The notes under the pieces are model-generated. The model was given only the letters and a program-made list of their open reading frames with translations. It did no database searches and was not told the origin of the DNA. Below, in pieces: positions 9,063 to 16,997 of a stretch of 64,000 bases of DNA (positions within the stretch are counted from its first letter, which is position 1; every line of letters starts with the position of its first letter). The DNA is from Lachnospiraceae bacterium (GTDB taxonomy: Bacteria > Bacillota_A > Clostridia > Lachnospirales > Lachnospiraceae). The translations under genes were made by a program, and so were the position numbers. Where the stretch lies: the NCBI GenBank assembly GCA_004556565.1, contig SFGN01000020.1, positions 6,257 to 70,256 on the forward strand. Direction: 5' to 3'.

Positions 9063-10250
9063 TTAGTCCTCCCCGCGAAGTTTTCGGAGTAACGCTTTTG
9101 AAAAATCCTTTTGCCGCCCGCTCATCGGCTGGTTATTCTGTAATTCATAGAATTCCTCGAACAATTCCAGTTCAGATTTTTGTTCCACATTTTCTGCGGC
9201 TTCCACTGACCTGATATTTCTTGTCCGTTTATTGTCGTATTCCATATGCATCAGGTTCGGATAAATGATACGAAGTTTCTGCATACAGTCCGGAATATCT
9301 TCATCATCCGTCAGCGTCGCCTGAATATAATCATCTGTGTTCGTTCCCTGATAAAATGGCCGGCTCGTCAGTTCCAGATATGTCCCTCTGATCTTCCTCA
9401 TATCTCTGAGAGGGACCAATGGGATCGTGCGTATTTTCGCCGTTCCCTTTTCCAGAAGTTCCATAACAGTCACCGATTTTTCCTGTGCTGTCTCAGAAAA
9501 CGAATATTTGAGCGGTGTCCCGCAGTAACGTACCGTTTCCCTGCCTACATGCTGCGGGCTGTGCAGATGACCCAGTGCCACATAATCAAATGCATCAAAT
9601 ACAGACACATCCACCTGGTCAAGCCCGCCTGCCTGGATATCCTCAGATTCACAGCGCTGTGCGCCGGTAACGAACTGATGTGCCACAAGGACATTCCGCT
9701 TTCCGGGACAGATTTCCATATGACGGACGGCTGCTTCCAGTGCATCCTGCCAGGTTTCAATCCGGTCATCTCCGGTTTTCTTTTCACATGCCTCAGCCTC
9801 AGCAGAATCCTCATCCCTGTCCATTTTAAGTGCATGTCTTACCGTCACCGGTTTAACAAAAGGAAGCAGATGGACGCAGACTTCCCCGTAAGAATCCCAA
9901 AAGCTCACCTGTCTTGTTGTTCCATCGTACACCGGAGAAAAATATACCTGCCGGCTGCTCATAAGATTTGCCCCGAATGCAAGCCGTTCCGCAGAATCAT
10001 GATTTCCACTGACAAGGACAACTGCCGTTTTAAGCCCGGCAAGTGATGTCAGAAATTCATCGAATATCCTTACTGCTTCCGCCGGAGGCACCGGTTTGTC
10101 ATAAACATCTCCGGCGATCAGCACACAGTCCGGCTGTTCACTTTTTACAATTTCCAATATCCGGTTTAGTATATATTTCTGATCTTCCAGCATAGAAAAC
10201 TCGTAAACCCGTTTTCCTATATGGAGATCTGATAAATGAATCAACTTCAT
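9063..10250 (-). CDS. sbcD: SbcD exonuclease subunit (Mre11-like phosphoesterase)
   Basis: Nuclease subunit of SbcCD, 395 residues. The calcineurin-like metal-binding motifs are all present in order: SDLHIG (Asp8, His10), AGDVYD, SGNHDSAERL, VAHQFV and LGHLHSPQ. The C-terminal third is the capping/SbcC-binding domain. The start ATG is preceded by CGGAGGAA. It lies immediately upstream of sbcC in the same direction, the standard order. Confidence 0.95.
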   Translation of the reverse strand: MKLIHLSDLHIGKRVYEFSMLEDQKYILNRILEIVKSEQPDCVLIAGDVYDKPVPPAEAVRIFDEFLTSLAGLKTAVVLVSGNHDSAERLAFGANLMSSRQVYFSPVYDGTTRQVSFWDSYGEVCVHLLPFVKPVTVRHALKMDRDEDSAEAEACEKKTGDDRIETWQDALEAAVRHMEICPGKRNVLVAHQFVTGAQRCESEDIQAGGLDQVDVSVFDAFDYVALGHLHSPQHVGRETVRYCGTPLKYSFSETAQEKSVTVMELLEKGTAKIRTIPLVPLRDMRKIRGTYLELTSRPFYQGTNTDDYIQATLTDDEDIPDCMQKLRIIYPNLMHMEYDNKRTRNIRSVEAAENVEQKSELELFEEFYELQNNQPMSGRQKDFSKALLRKLRGED

Positions 10251-10284
10251 TGCGTTCCTCCGTTTTTATATCACATTTTGTCAT

Positions 10285-11670
10285 TCAGGCTTTTTCCCCG
10301 CTTCCGGAAAGTATTTTCCTGTAATTAGCGGCAAATAATACGGAAGCGATAATGACAGACAGTAAATCTGCCGCCGGCTCTGCCAGAAATACAGCAAATA
10401 CTTTATCTACAAAAAAGTGCGGCAAAATGTAAATCAATGGTATTAAAAGAATAATTTTCCTCATACATGCAATCAAAAGAGAAAGCTTTGCCTGACCCAG
10501 AGCCATAAATATCTGCTGTATTGCCATCTGAATTCCGAACACTCCTGTACCCGCCATGTAAATCCGAAGTGCCCAGGCGGTAGTGGAAATCAGTTCGGGA
10601 GAATTGTTATTAAATAAGCGTACCAGGATTTCCGGGAACATCTGTACAAGGCCCCAGAATACAAATGTATAAAGCAAACAGCTTATGATCAGAATCCTGC
10701 AGCTCTTTTTCACTCTGTCGATTTTCTTTGCGCCATAATTATAGCTGAGTATCGGCTGTGCCCCCTGCCCGAGTCCTTGTACCGGCATAAACTGAAGCTG
10801 CATAACACTGCTCAGAATCGTCATTGCCCCGACTGCGATATCTCCGCCGTATCGGGACAAAGAAGAATTAAATGCAACGTTCAGGATACTTTCTGTCGCA
10901 GTCATGATAAAAGGCGAGATTCCCAGTGCCAGTACAGGAAGCAGTACAGAAGCCTGTATTTTCAGATTCTTTTTCCTGATTTTCAGTTTTGTCTTTCTGC
11001 CCGTCAGGAATCTGATGACCCATATCGCCGAGATTCCCTGTGAGAGAATCGTCGCCAGGGCGGCCCCGCGGACGCCCATATTAAATCCGAATATAAGTAT
11101 AGGATCGAGAATAAGGTTACATACCGCTCCTATTATGACAGTCTTCATGCCGATTTTGGAAAAGCCCTGTGTCGTGATAAATGAATTCAGTCCGAGCGCC
11201 AGCATCACGCAGATTGTGCCAAACACATAAATCCTCATATAAGAAAGTGCATACGGCAATGTGACGCTGCTTGCACCAAACAGCCGCAGCACCGGCTCCG
11301 CAACAATTTCCATCACGACAGTCAGTACAACTGCAGTCAGTACCAATGCACTCGTACAGCTTCCGAGAATCCTCTCCGCCTCATTATCGTCCCCTTTTCC
11401 CATAAATATTGCAGCCCGCGGAGCTCCACCGGTACCGATCAGGCTTGAAAATGCCGTGATGATCATAATAATCGGAAAACACAGCCCTAATCCGGTCAGC
11501 GCCACATCCCCCGTCCCAGGGATATGCCCGATATAAATGCGGTCCACCATGTTATACAACAGATTGACCATCTGGGCGATTATCGCTGGAAATGCAAGTT
11601 TAATCAATAATTTTCCGACAGGTTCTGTTCCCAGATCTGTCCCTTCCTGCCTTGTAATATTTTTTTTCAT
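10285..11670 (-). CDS. MATE family efflux transporter (first copy)
   Basis: 461-residue membrane protein with twelve hydrophobic segments in two MatE halves. The N-terminal segment (GKLLIKLAFPAIIAQMVNLLYNMVDRIYIG) is typical of NorM/DinF-like Na+- or H+-coupled multidrug exporters, and each half carries the expected Gly/Pro-rich helices. It ends 34 bases before the sbcD start codon on the same strand. A strong terminator separates it from the second MATE gene upstream, so it needs its own promoter or readthrough. The substrate is unknown. Confidence 0.93.
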   Translation of the reverse strand: MKKNITRQEGTDLGTEPVGKLLIKLAFPAIIAQMVNLLYNMVDRIYIGHIPGTGDVALTGLGLCFPIIMIITAFSSLIGTGGAPRAAIFMGKGDDNEAERILGSCTSALVLTAVVLTVVMEIVAEPVLRLFGASSVTLPYALSYMRIYVFGTICVMLALGLNSFITTQGFSKIGMKTVIIGAVCNLILDPILIFGFNMGVRGAALATILSQGISAIWVIRFLTGRKTKLKIRKKNLKIQASVLLPVLALGISPFIMTATESILNVAFNSSLSRYGGDIAVGAMTILSSVMQLQFMPVQGLGQGAQPILSYNYGAKKIDRVKKSCRILIISCLLYTFVFWGLVQMFPEILVRLFNNNSPELISTTAWALRIYMAGTGVFGIQMAIQQIFMALGQAKLSLLIACMRKIILLIPLIYILPHFFVDKVFAVFLAEPAADLLSVIIASVLFAANYRKILSGSGEKA

Positions 11671-11706
11671 AAAATCCCTGCTTTCTTTTTCTGAAGGATA
11701 ACAAAA

Positions 11707-11775
11707 AAACTGGTCTGTAATATCATCTTTCAGTAATGATTTTCTCTAAAATAAGATGATATCACAAACCAGTTT
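11707..11775 (-). terminator. Long hairpin terminator between the two MATE genes
   Basis: Arms of about 23 bases (11707-11729 and 11753-11775) pair with two mismatches around a 23-base loop. Minus-strand T residues follow the stem. T-rich sequence also follows in the plus direction, so it could work both ways. It ends the transcript of the upstream MATE gene 30 bases after its stop codon. Confidence 0.75.
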
Positions 11776-11804
11776 ATTTTTCTACGATTATAAAAAAATC
11801 AGAT

Positions 11805-13232
11805 TTAAGACACGCTCACGCTGACGCCTGTCTTCTTCTTGTCTCCGGCAAGCTGTTTATAAGTAATATAAATACATCCCAGAGATATTACAAATGTCAG
11901 GACATCAGACACCGGCATGGAATACAAAACTCCGTCAAGACCAAAGAACACCGGTAGGAGTAAAGCGAATCCAACACCAAAGACCACTTCTCTTATCATG
12001 GACAGCATCGTAGATAAAAATGCTTTTCCCAATGACTGTAAATAGATGAACGTTGCTTTGCTTACCGTAGCGAGAGTCATCATGCACAGATAAATTCGGA
12101 AGCTCTTAACTGCAAACTGCGTGTAATAGATGCTTTCATTTGCCGCTCCGAACATCTGCACGAGCTGTGTCGGGAAGAATTCCACAATAATCGTTGCGGC
12201 AAACCCTACGATAGCCTCACAGATCAGAAGGCGTTTAAATAAAGATAATGCGCGGTCATTTCGTTTTGCTCCCACATTATATCCGACGATCGGGATACAT
12301 CCAGCCGCCATACCGACTGCAATTGAAATGACTATCTGGAAGAATTTCATGACAATTCCAACGACCGCCATCGGGATCTGGGCATACTGCTCCTGCCCGA
12401 AAATATCATCCACTGCCCCATATTTGCGAATCATGTTGTTGATTGCCGCCATAGCCGCAACAAGTGAAATCTGTGAAAGAAAACTGCAGATTCCAAGAGG
12501 AATATACTTACGAACCAATCTTCCGTGAATAGCAAAACTGCTTTTATTCAGTTTCACTGCCTTCATATGGCACAGATACCATATAGAAAGGACTGCTGTC
12601 AGAATCTGTCCGATAATAGTAGCTACGGCTGCTCCCATCATTCCCCATCTGAATACAAAGATAAAAATCGGGTCAAGTATGATATTGGTAAACGCACCTG
12701 CAAGCGTTGAAACCATAGCAAATCTTGGGCTTCCATCAGAACGAATGACAGGATTCATTGCCTGTCCGAACATATAAAACGGGATTCCTACCGTAATCCA
12801 GAAAAAGTATTCTTTCGCATGATGAAAAGTTTCTTCATTAACGCGCCCACCGAACATTGTCAGAATCTGATCCCGAAAAACAAGATAAATCGCTGTCAGT
12901 ATAACACTACTGATAACACAGAGAAGAACCGCACTTCCGACGCTTTTATGTGCATCTTCTTTATTTCCTGCCCCAAGGCTGATACTGACAAAAGCACAGC
13001 AGCCGTCACCGATCATGACCGCAATTGCCAGTGCTACGACTGTCAGCGGGAACACAACCGTATTTGCCGCATTTCCATAAGATCCCAGATAATCTGCATT
13101 GGCAATAAATATCTGGTCAACAATATTGTACAAAGCTGCCACCAAAAGAGAAATAATGCAGGGAATCGCATATTTTCGCATTAACCTTCCAATCGGCTCT
13201 GTCTCCAGAAAATTGTTTGATTTTTGATTCAT
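11805..13232 (-). CDS. MATE family efflux transporter (second copy)
   Basis: 475 residues and twelve membrane segments in two MatE halves. It opens with EPIGRLMRKYAIPCIISLLVAALYNIVDQIFIAN, resembling the MepA-like branch. It is only distantly similar to the neighbouring MATE protein, so the pair is not a recent duplication. GGAGGG lies at good spacing before the ATG at 13232. The roughly 180-base leader contains a consensus promoter, an immediate terminator hairpin and a short open frame (annotated separately), which suggests induction by attenuation, for instance by a drug substrate that stalls ribosomes. The substrate is unknown. Confidence 0.93.
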   Translation of the reverse strand: MNQKSNNFLETEPIGRLMRKYAIPCIISLLVAALYNIVDQIFIANADYLGSYGNAANTVVFPLTVVALAIAVMIGDGCCAFVSISLGAGNKEDAHKSVGSAVLLCVISSVILTAIYLVFRDQILTMFGGRVNEETFHHAKEYFFWITVGIPFYMFGQAMNPVIRSDGSPRFAMVSTLAGAFTNIILDPIFIFVFRWGMMGAAVATIIGQILTAVLSIWYLCHMKAVKLNKSSFAIHGRLVRKYIPLGICSFLSQISLVAAMAAINNMIRKYGAVDDIFGQEQYAQIPMAVVGIVMKFFQIVISIAVGMAAGCIPIVGYNVGAKRNDRALSLFKRLLICEAIVGFAATIIVEFFPTQLVQMFGAANESIYYTQFAVKSFRIYLCMMTLATVSKATFIYLQSLGKAFLSTMLSMIREVVFGVGFALLLPVFFGLDGVLYSMPVSDVLTFVISLGCIYITYKQLAGDKKKTGVSVSVS

Positions 13233-13261
13233 TCCAAAACCCTCCTGCTTAAATATTTTGA

Positions 13262-13402
13262 TTAAACAGAGACGGGATACGCTTTGCGAATCTCGCTCTG
13301 ATCAGCGGTCGTCAAATGTCCGTTCGTGCAAGCACGATGTCCATTTTGTCGTCGCTGTGACAAAAAAACAGCGTGTAACGCAACCGGTTTTACGCAGTTC
13401 AT
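13262..13402 (-). CDS. Possible 46-residue leader peptide upstream of the MATE gene
   Basis: An open frame from ATG 13402 to TAA 13262 encodes 46 residues, starting MNCVKPVALHAVFLSQRRQN and ending RKAYPVSV. It stops 29 bases before the MATE start codon. Its ATG lies in the loop of the attenuator hairpin, and codons 9-12 lie in the hairpin 3' arm, so a translating ribosome would melt the terminator. Against translation: no Shine-Dalgarno sequence is visible, and the predicted transcript has only about a 12-base 5' end before the ATG. The content is basic with no membrane helix. I do not recognise a homologue. Regulation rather than a stand-alone function is the likely purpose. Confidence 0.45.
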   Translation of the reverse strand: MNCVKPVALHAVFLSQRRQNGHRACTNGHLTTADQSEIRKAYPVSV

Positions 13403-13414
13403 GCTACACGCTGT
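13362..13414 (-). terminator. Attenuator hairpin at the 5' end of the MATE leader
   Basis: Perfect 10-base arms, TACACGCTGT (13405-13414) and ACAGCGTGTA (13368-13377) on the plus strand. On the minus strand a run of seven Ts (13362-13368) follows at once. The 5' arm starts where transcription from the adjacent promoter should begin, so RNA polymerase meets the terminator within about 55 bases. A second hairpin (13314-13346; CGTGC/GCACG core with AAATG/CATTT base) lies further along the leader. Confidence 0.75.
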
Positions 13415-13420
13415 ATATTT

Positions 13421-13449
13421 ATTTTATTCTATTTACGTTTACTTTTCAA
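13421..13449 (-). promoter_or_regulatory. Sigma-A promoter of the MATE leader
   Basis: TTGAAA (13444-13449), a 17-base spacer and TAAAAT (13421-13426) on the minus strand. The predicted start is near 13414, the first base of the attenuator stem. Confidence 0.7.
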
Positions 13450-13503
13450 AGGCAAAAATAACCAAATTTTTCTTGATTATTGCTTGTCATTTTCATACAA
13501 GTC

Positions 13504-13547
13504 CTTAATCCATACACCTGTTTGAAAAATGATTAAGCAACAGGTGT
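13504..13547 (-). other. Interlocked inverted repeats with H-type pseudoknot topology
   Basis: Two perfect inverted repeats cross each other. CTTAATC (13504-13510) pairs with GATTAAG (13531-13537). ACACCTGTT (13514-13522) pairs with AACAGGTGT (13539-13547). As RNA from either strand this can form an H-type pseudoknot with stems of 9 and 7 base pairs. It lies between the decayed permease gene and the MATE promoter. Function is unknown. It may end or stabilise the upstream transcript. Confidence 0.4.
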
Positions 13548-13605
13548 AATAAATTATGCAGTAATTGTAAAACGCACTGCACACTTTTCCTTGCGAGGGT
13601 GCTTT

Positions 13606-14053
13606 TTACTTCCAGCTTCTTAAGGCCGTATCTAATGACCATCTTGATATTGGTTTTTTATACAGCAGTCTTCGTATAAATACTGATAAAACTGTTGCCG
13701 CCATGGTTATCAGAAAACCTGCCGCCACCGCCGTAACGGCACTCATATTTTGAAAACCATGAGCACATAGGATATAACTGTCGTCGCAAGATAAAACAGA
13801 TTAATTCCTTTCAAAAACAGACTCTTCCGGTACGGGGACGATGCAACTATCCCGGAAACCTCCAGATAAAGGAAACATTGAATAATCATCCCCGGCACCA
13901 GCATCAGATATGCTCCCCTAATACTGATAACCCATTATCGGAAAAAGGAAATAAAATCCCGATTATTTCAAAAATAACTGCAAAAGTAAGACATCTTTTC
14001 ATACCATAACTATACCTGTATAACTTCAGACAACGTTTCATTTCATTCATCAT
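13606..14053 (-). pseudogene. Decayed ABC-2-like membrane protein gene (two frame changes)
   Basis: An AGGAGAA site and ATG (14053) open a frame for MMNEMKRCLKLYRYSYGMKR and a first membrane helix, which ends at TGA 13904-13906. The hydrophobic sequence continues in a second frame (AYLMLVPGMIIQCFLYL, then INLFYLATTVISYVLMVF) to TGA 13743-13745. It then continues in a third frame (MSAVTAVAAGFLITMAATVL, then KPISRWSLDTALRSWK) to TAA 13606. Joined, these give one membrane protein of about 149 residues with four helices. I infer small indels near LG/AYLM and in the TTTTCAAAATA stretch. Both junctions happen to form stop/start overlaps (TGATG and ATGA), so three coupled small proteins cannot be fully excluded. 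It follows a YtrA-type regulator, a position normally held by the membrane part of an ABC exporter. The ATPase gene is absent. Confidence 0.7.
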
Positions 14054-14143
14054 AATAACTTCTCCTAATTCTGCCCATTACAATATTGCAGCTCATTAAT
14101 ACTATTGCAGCATCCGACTTGCGGACTTTCCTCTTCGTGTTCC

Positions 14144-14521
14144 CTACTTTTCATCCTGAGATTTGATTAAAATACTCAGAGTTTCTATCATTTCTTTTTC
14201 AGATATGCCGGCGATTTTCGCCGCAGAAATCGCATTTTGAAGATGCTCTTCCATTTTACGCAAATGCTGCTCTCTGAGCATAACGCTGTCCTGTGCGTTC
14301 ACATAATACCCTTTGCCCTGAACTGCCGTCACAAGCCCCTGCTTTTCCAGTTCTTCGTACGCTTTCATCGTTGTTATAACACTGATCCTCAGCTCCTTCG
14401 CAAGCCCCCGGATCGACGGAAGATATTCACCCTGCTTTCGTTTTCCGGTCAGGATCTCCTCTTTGAAAGCTTCCGCTATCTGCTGGTAAATGGGCACTCC
14501 TGAATTTTGTAAGATTTTCAT
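14144..14521 (-). CDS. GntR-family regulator, YtrA subfamily
   Basis: 125-residue repressor. The winged-helix GntR domain spans about residues 8-78 (PIYQQIAEAFKEEILTGK, LPSIRGLAKELRISVITTMK, YEELEKQGLVTAVQGKGYYV). A short C-terminal helical tail replaces the large ligand domain, which defines the YtrA group. Such regulators normally control an adjacent ABC exporter. Here only a broken membrane gene follows, so the regulator may be an orphan that still binds its own promoter. The AT-rich region upstream (14560-14585) holds near-palindromic TATATA/GTGTATA sequences that could be its operator. Confidence 0.9.
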   Translation of the reverse strand: MKILQNSGVPIYQQIAEAFKEEILTGKRKQGEYLPSIRGLAKELRISVITTMKAYEELEKQGLVTAVQGKGYYVNAQDSVMLREQHLRKMEEHLQNAISAAKIAGISEKEMIETLSILIKSQDEK

Positions 14522-14666
14522 TCTCTCACCGCCTTATTGTAATTCATACCGTAACTGTTTATATGTTATATATACACTATATACAGAAAATTGTCAATAA
14601 TTATGTGATAATTTCTTGCTGCAATTTACAGTAATATTTCTTATCTGTGCTTCTTATACTACAGCC

Positions 14667-14695
14667 TTGTTTTATTTCCTCGTTTCCTTTATAAT
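14667..14695 (+). promoter_or_regulatory. Sigma-A promoter of murT-gatD
   Basis: TTGTTT (14667-14672), a 17-base spacer and a perfect TATAAT (14690-14695), reading right toward murT 108 bases on. Confidence 0.65.
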
Positions 14696-14803
14696 ACATA
14701 TTTGAACAGGAACTGCTGAGCAGGTGTGTTCTTAAGCATGGCGGAACAAATGATGTATCCGCTTTATTTCAATTCTTTAGAAAGATAAGAGTGATAACAT
14801 ATT

Positions 14804-16156
14804 ATGAGATTACGAAGCAAACTGGCAATCAAGTGTGCAAAGGGTACGAGTTATCTGATTAAGAAGCTAAACCGCGGAAGCGGCGTGACTCTTCCCGGCT
14901 ATGTTGCCCGCCTGATTGACCCGAAAATCCTCAGCACGATGTCTGAGATGATAAAAGAAAAGACAATTGTCACAATGGGAACTAATGGTAAGACAACCAC
15001 CAACAGTATTCTCTTCCATGCCCTTGAAGCGGAAGGCAAAAAGGTAATCATCAACCGCACCGGAGCAAATATGCTCAATGGTATTATTTCTGCCTTTGTC
15101 CTTGCAACCGATAAGAAGGGGTATCTGGACGCTGATTATGCCTGCATTGAAGTGGACGAAATCGCATCTGTGCGTGTACTTCCGCAGCTGAAGCCGGACT
15201 GTGCGCTGCTTACAAATATCTCACGCGACCAGCTTGACCGTTTCGGGGAGGTGGATATTACATTTAACAAAGTGAAGACAGCTGTTACAAGCGTACCTGA
15301 TACGACGCTTATCATCAATTGTGACGATGTGCTTTCCTATACGCTGGCGGCGGAAAGCAAGAATCCTTTTATGACTTATGGGATCAGTGAACAGATTTTT
15401 GACGATATATCACGTTCCGAAATCCGTGAAAGCATCTTCTGCCGATCCTGCGGAAAGAAACTGGAATATGATTTCTTCCATTATGGGCAGCTCGGCATTT
15501 ACCACTGCCCGCACTGCGGTATGAAACGGCCGAAACCAAATTATACTACCACTGACGTGGTTTTCCACGATGAAGTTTATTCCTTTACAATGGACGGCAT
15601 GAGAATCAATTCCACGGCTCGTTCTCCTTATAATATTTATAATACACTGTCTGCATATGCAGCATTGAGAACGATGAATGCGCCAATGGAACATTTTCAC
15701 TCCATGATTGAAAAATTTGACTACGGCAATAACCGTGAAAGTATTTTCACAATTAACGGTGCCAGAGTACAGCTTCACCTGGCTAAAAATCCCATAGGAT
15801 TCCAGCAGAAGATTTCCCTGGTTCTCAAAGACCCGGATCCCAAGGATATCATCATCCAGATCAATGACACTTATCAGGACGGGGAAGATATTTCCTGGCT
15901 CTGGGATGTGGATTTTCAGTATCTGGCCGATGCGAATGCCGCCTCTATCACGACCAACGGCACAAGACGGCATGACATGGGCCTTCGTCTGAAATATGAG
16001 GACATCCCATGTGAGTCCACAACGGATATGAAAGCAACAATTGAAAAGCTGACGAGGGAAGGCACAAAGAACTTATATGTGATTGTGAATTACTCCGGAC
16101 TTTACCGGACAAATCATCTGCTGACGGAGCTGGAAAAGGGAGGTGCGAAAGAATGA
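14804..16156 (+). CDS. murT: Lipid II isoglutaminyl synthase subunit MurT
   Basis: Mur-ligase-like ATPase subunit of the MurT/GatD complex, which amidates the D-isoglutamate of lipid II and so affects cross-linking and lysozyme resistance. 450 residues. The Mur ligase P-loop GTNGKTT is at 59-65. The central domain contains a four-cysteine zinc ribbon (CRSCGKK ... CPHCG, about 212-236), characteristic of MurT. The C-terminal DUF1727 domain carries the WLWDVDF region with the proposed catalytic aspartate. The stop overlaps the gatD start (ATGA), as expected for a two-subunit enzyme. Confidence 0.95.
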   Translation: MRLRSKLAIKCAKGTSYLIKKLNRGSGVTLPGYVARLIDPKILSTMSEMIKEKTIVTMGTNGKTTTNSILFHALEAEGKKVIINRTGANMLNGIISAFVLATDKKGYLDADYACIEVDEIASVRVLPQLKPDCALLTNISRDQLDRFGEVDITFNKVKTAVTSVPDTTLIINCDDVLSYTLAAESKNPFMTYGISEQIFDDISRSEIRESIFCRSCGKKLEYDFFHYGQLGIYHCPHCGMKRPKPNYTTTDVVFHDEVYSFTMDGMRINSTARSPYNIYNTLSAYAALRTMNAPMEHFHSMIEKFDYGNNRESIFTINGARVQLHLAKNPIGFQQKISLVLKDPDPKDIIIQINDTYQDGEDISWLWDVDFQYLADANAASITTNGTRRHDMGLRLKYEDIPCESTTDMKATIEKLTREGTKNLYVIVNYSGLYRTNHLLTELEKGGAKE

Positions 16157-16911
16157 AATTGACAATCGGACATTTATACCCCGACCTTCTGAATCTTTAC
16201 GGAGACCGTGGAAATATCCAGTGCTTCCGCAAACGTCTTGAATGGCGCGGCATTGAAGCAGAAGTCATTCCATTTCTCTCCGGAGATAGAATTGATTTCT
16301 CTAAATTGGATATTGTGCTTCTGGGAGGAGGCTCTGACCGTGAGCAGGAACTTGTATGTGGTTACATGCAGGAAATCAAAAAGGATTTCAAAGAATATGT
16401 AGAACATGACGGAGTTGTACTGGCCGTCTGCGGCGGATACCAATTACTTGGAAAATATTACAAAACTGACAAAAAACTGATTGAAGGACTTGAGATTCTC
16501 GACATCACGACAGAATGGGAACCGGAGCGGCTGATCCGGAATATTATTCTGAACAGTCCGCTGTTTGACACTCCGGTCGTTGGATTTGAAAACCACGGCG
16601 GACGCACTTACATCGGAAATCACACACCTTTCGGAAAAGTATTTTATGGTCTTGGAAACACCGGGAAATCCGGTTATGAAGGGGTTGTCTATAAAAATGT
16701 CATAGCAACTTACCTGCACGGTCCTCTCCTTCCGAAAAACCCGCATGTCTGCGATTACCTCCTGGAGCGTGCACTGAAACGTAAGTACGGTGAAGACATC
16801 ACACTTGCACCGCTTCCGGATGAACTGGAACACAAGGCTAACAGCTACATCGTAGACCGTTACAGTGATAAAAAATATATACTGAAAGAAACCATCAAGC
16901 GATATACCTGA
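16153..16911 (+). CDS. gatD: Lipid II isoglutaminyl synthase glutaminase subunit GatD
   Basis: Glutamine amidotransferase that supplies ammonia to MurT. 252 residues with a class I, CobB/CobQ-like glutaminase fold. The nucleophile is Cys93 in LAVCGGYQLLG, and the catalytic His189 is in ATYLHGPLLPKNP. Unlike most class I amidotransferases the triad lacks an obvious acidic residue next to the histidine, as known for GatD. It overlaps murT by four bases. Confidence 0.95.
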   Translation: MKLTIGHLYPDLLNLYGDRGNIQCFRKRLEWRGIEAEVIPFLSGDRIDFSKLDIVLLGGGSDREQELVCGYMQEIKKDFKEYVEHDGVVLAVCGGYQLLGKYYKTDKKLIEGLEILDITTEWEPERLIRNIILNSPLFDTPVVGFENHGGRTYIGNHTPFGKVFYGLGNTGKSGYEGVVYKNVIATYLHGPLLPKNPHVCDYLLERALKRKYGEDITLAPLPDELEHKANSYIVDRYSDKKYILKETIKRYT

Positions 16912-16924
16912 TCCGAAATATTAA

Positions 16925-16960
16925 GCGGCTATTGCAGATTCCGCAATCTGTAATAGCCGC
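16925..16960. terminator. Hairpin between convergent gatD and the P-type ATPase gene
   Basis: Arms of 16 bases with a single mismatch (16925-16940 and 16945-16960), starting GCGGCTATT and ending AATAGCCGC, around CCGC. No T run follows on either side, so it is either a weak bidirectional terminator or a transcript-end stabiliser. Confidence 0.5.
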
Positions 16961-16997
16961 AGATAAACTAATCACAAGAAATAATTCTTACTGCTTC

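Noticed and set aside
10285..13232. Recent tandem duplication of MATE genes
   Set aside because: The two proteins share fold and family motifs but are strongly diverged along their length. A terminator and separate control regions lie between them.
13258..13461. Open frames on the plus strand across the MATE leader
   Set aside because: They are antisense to a region with promoter, attenuator and hairpin structure on the minus strand. They have no ribosome-binding site and an unlikely composition.
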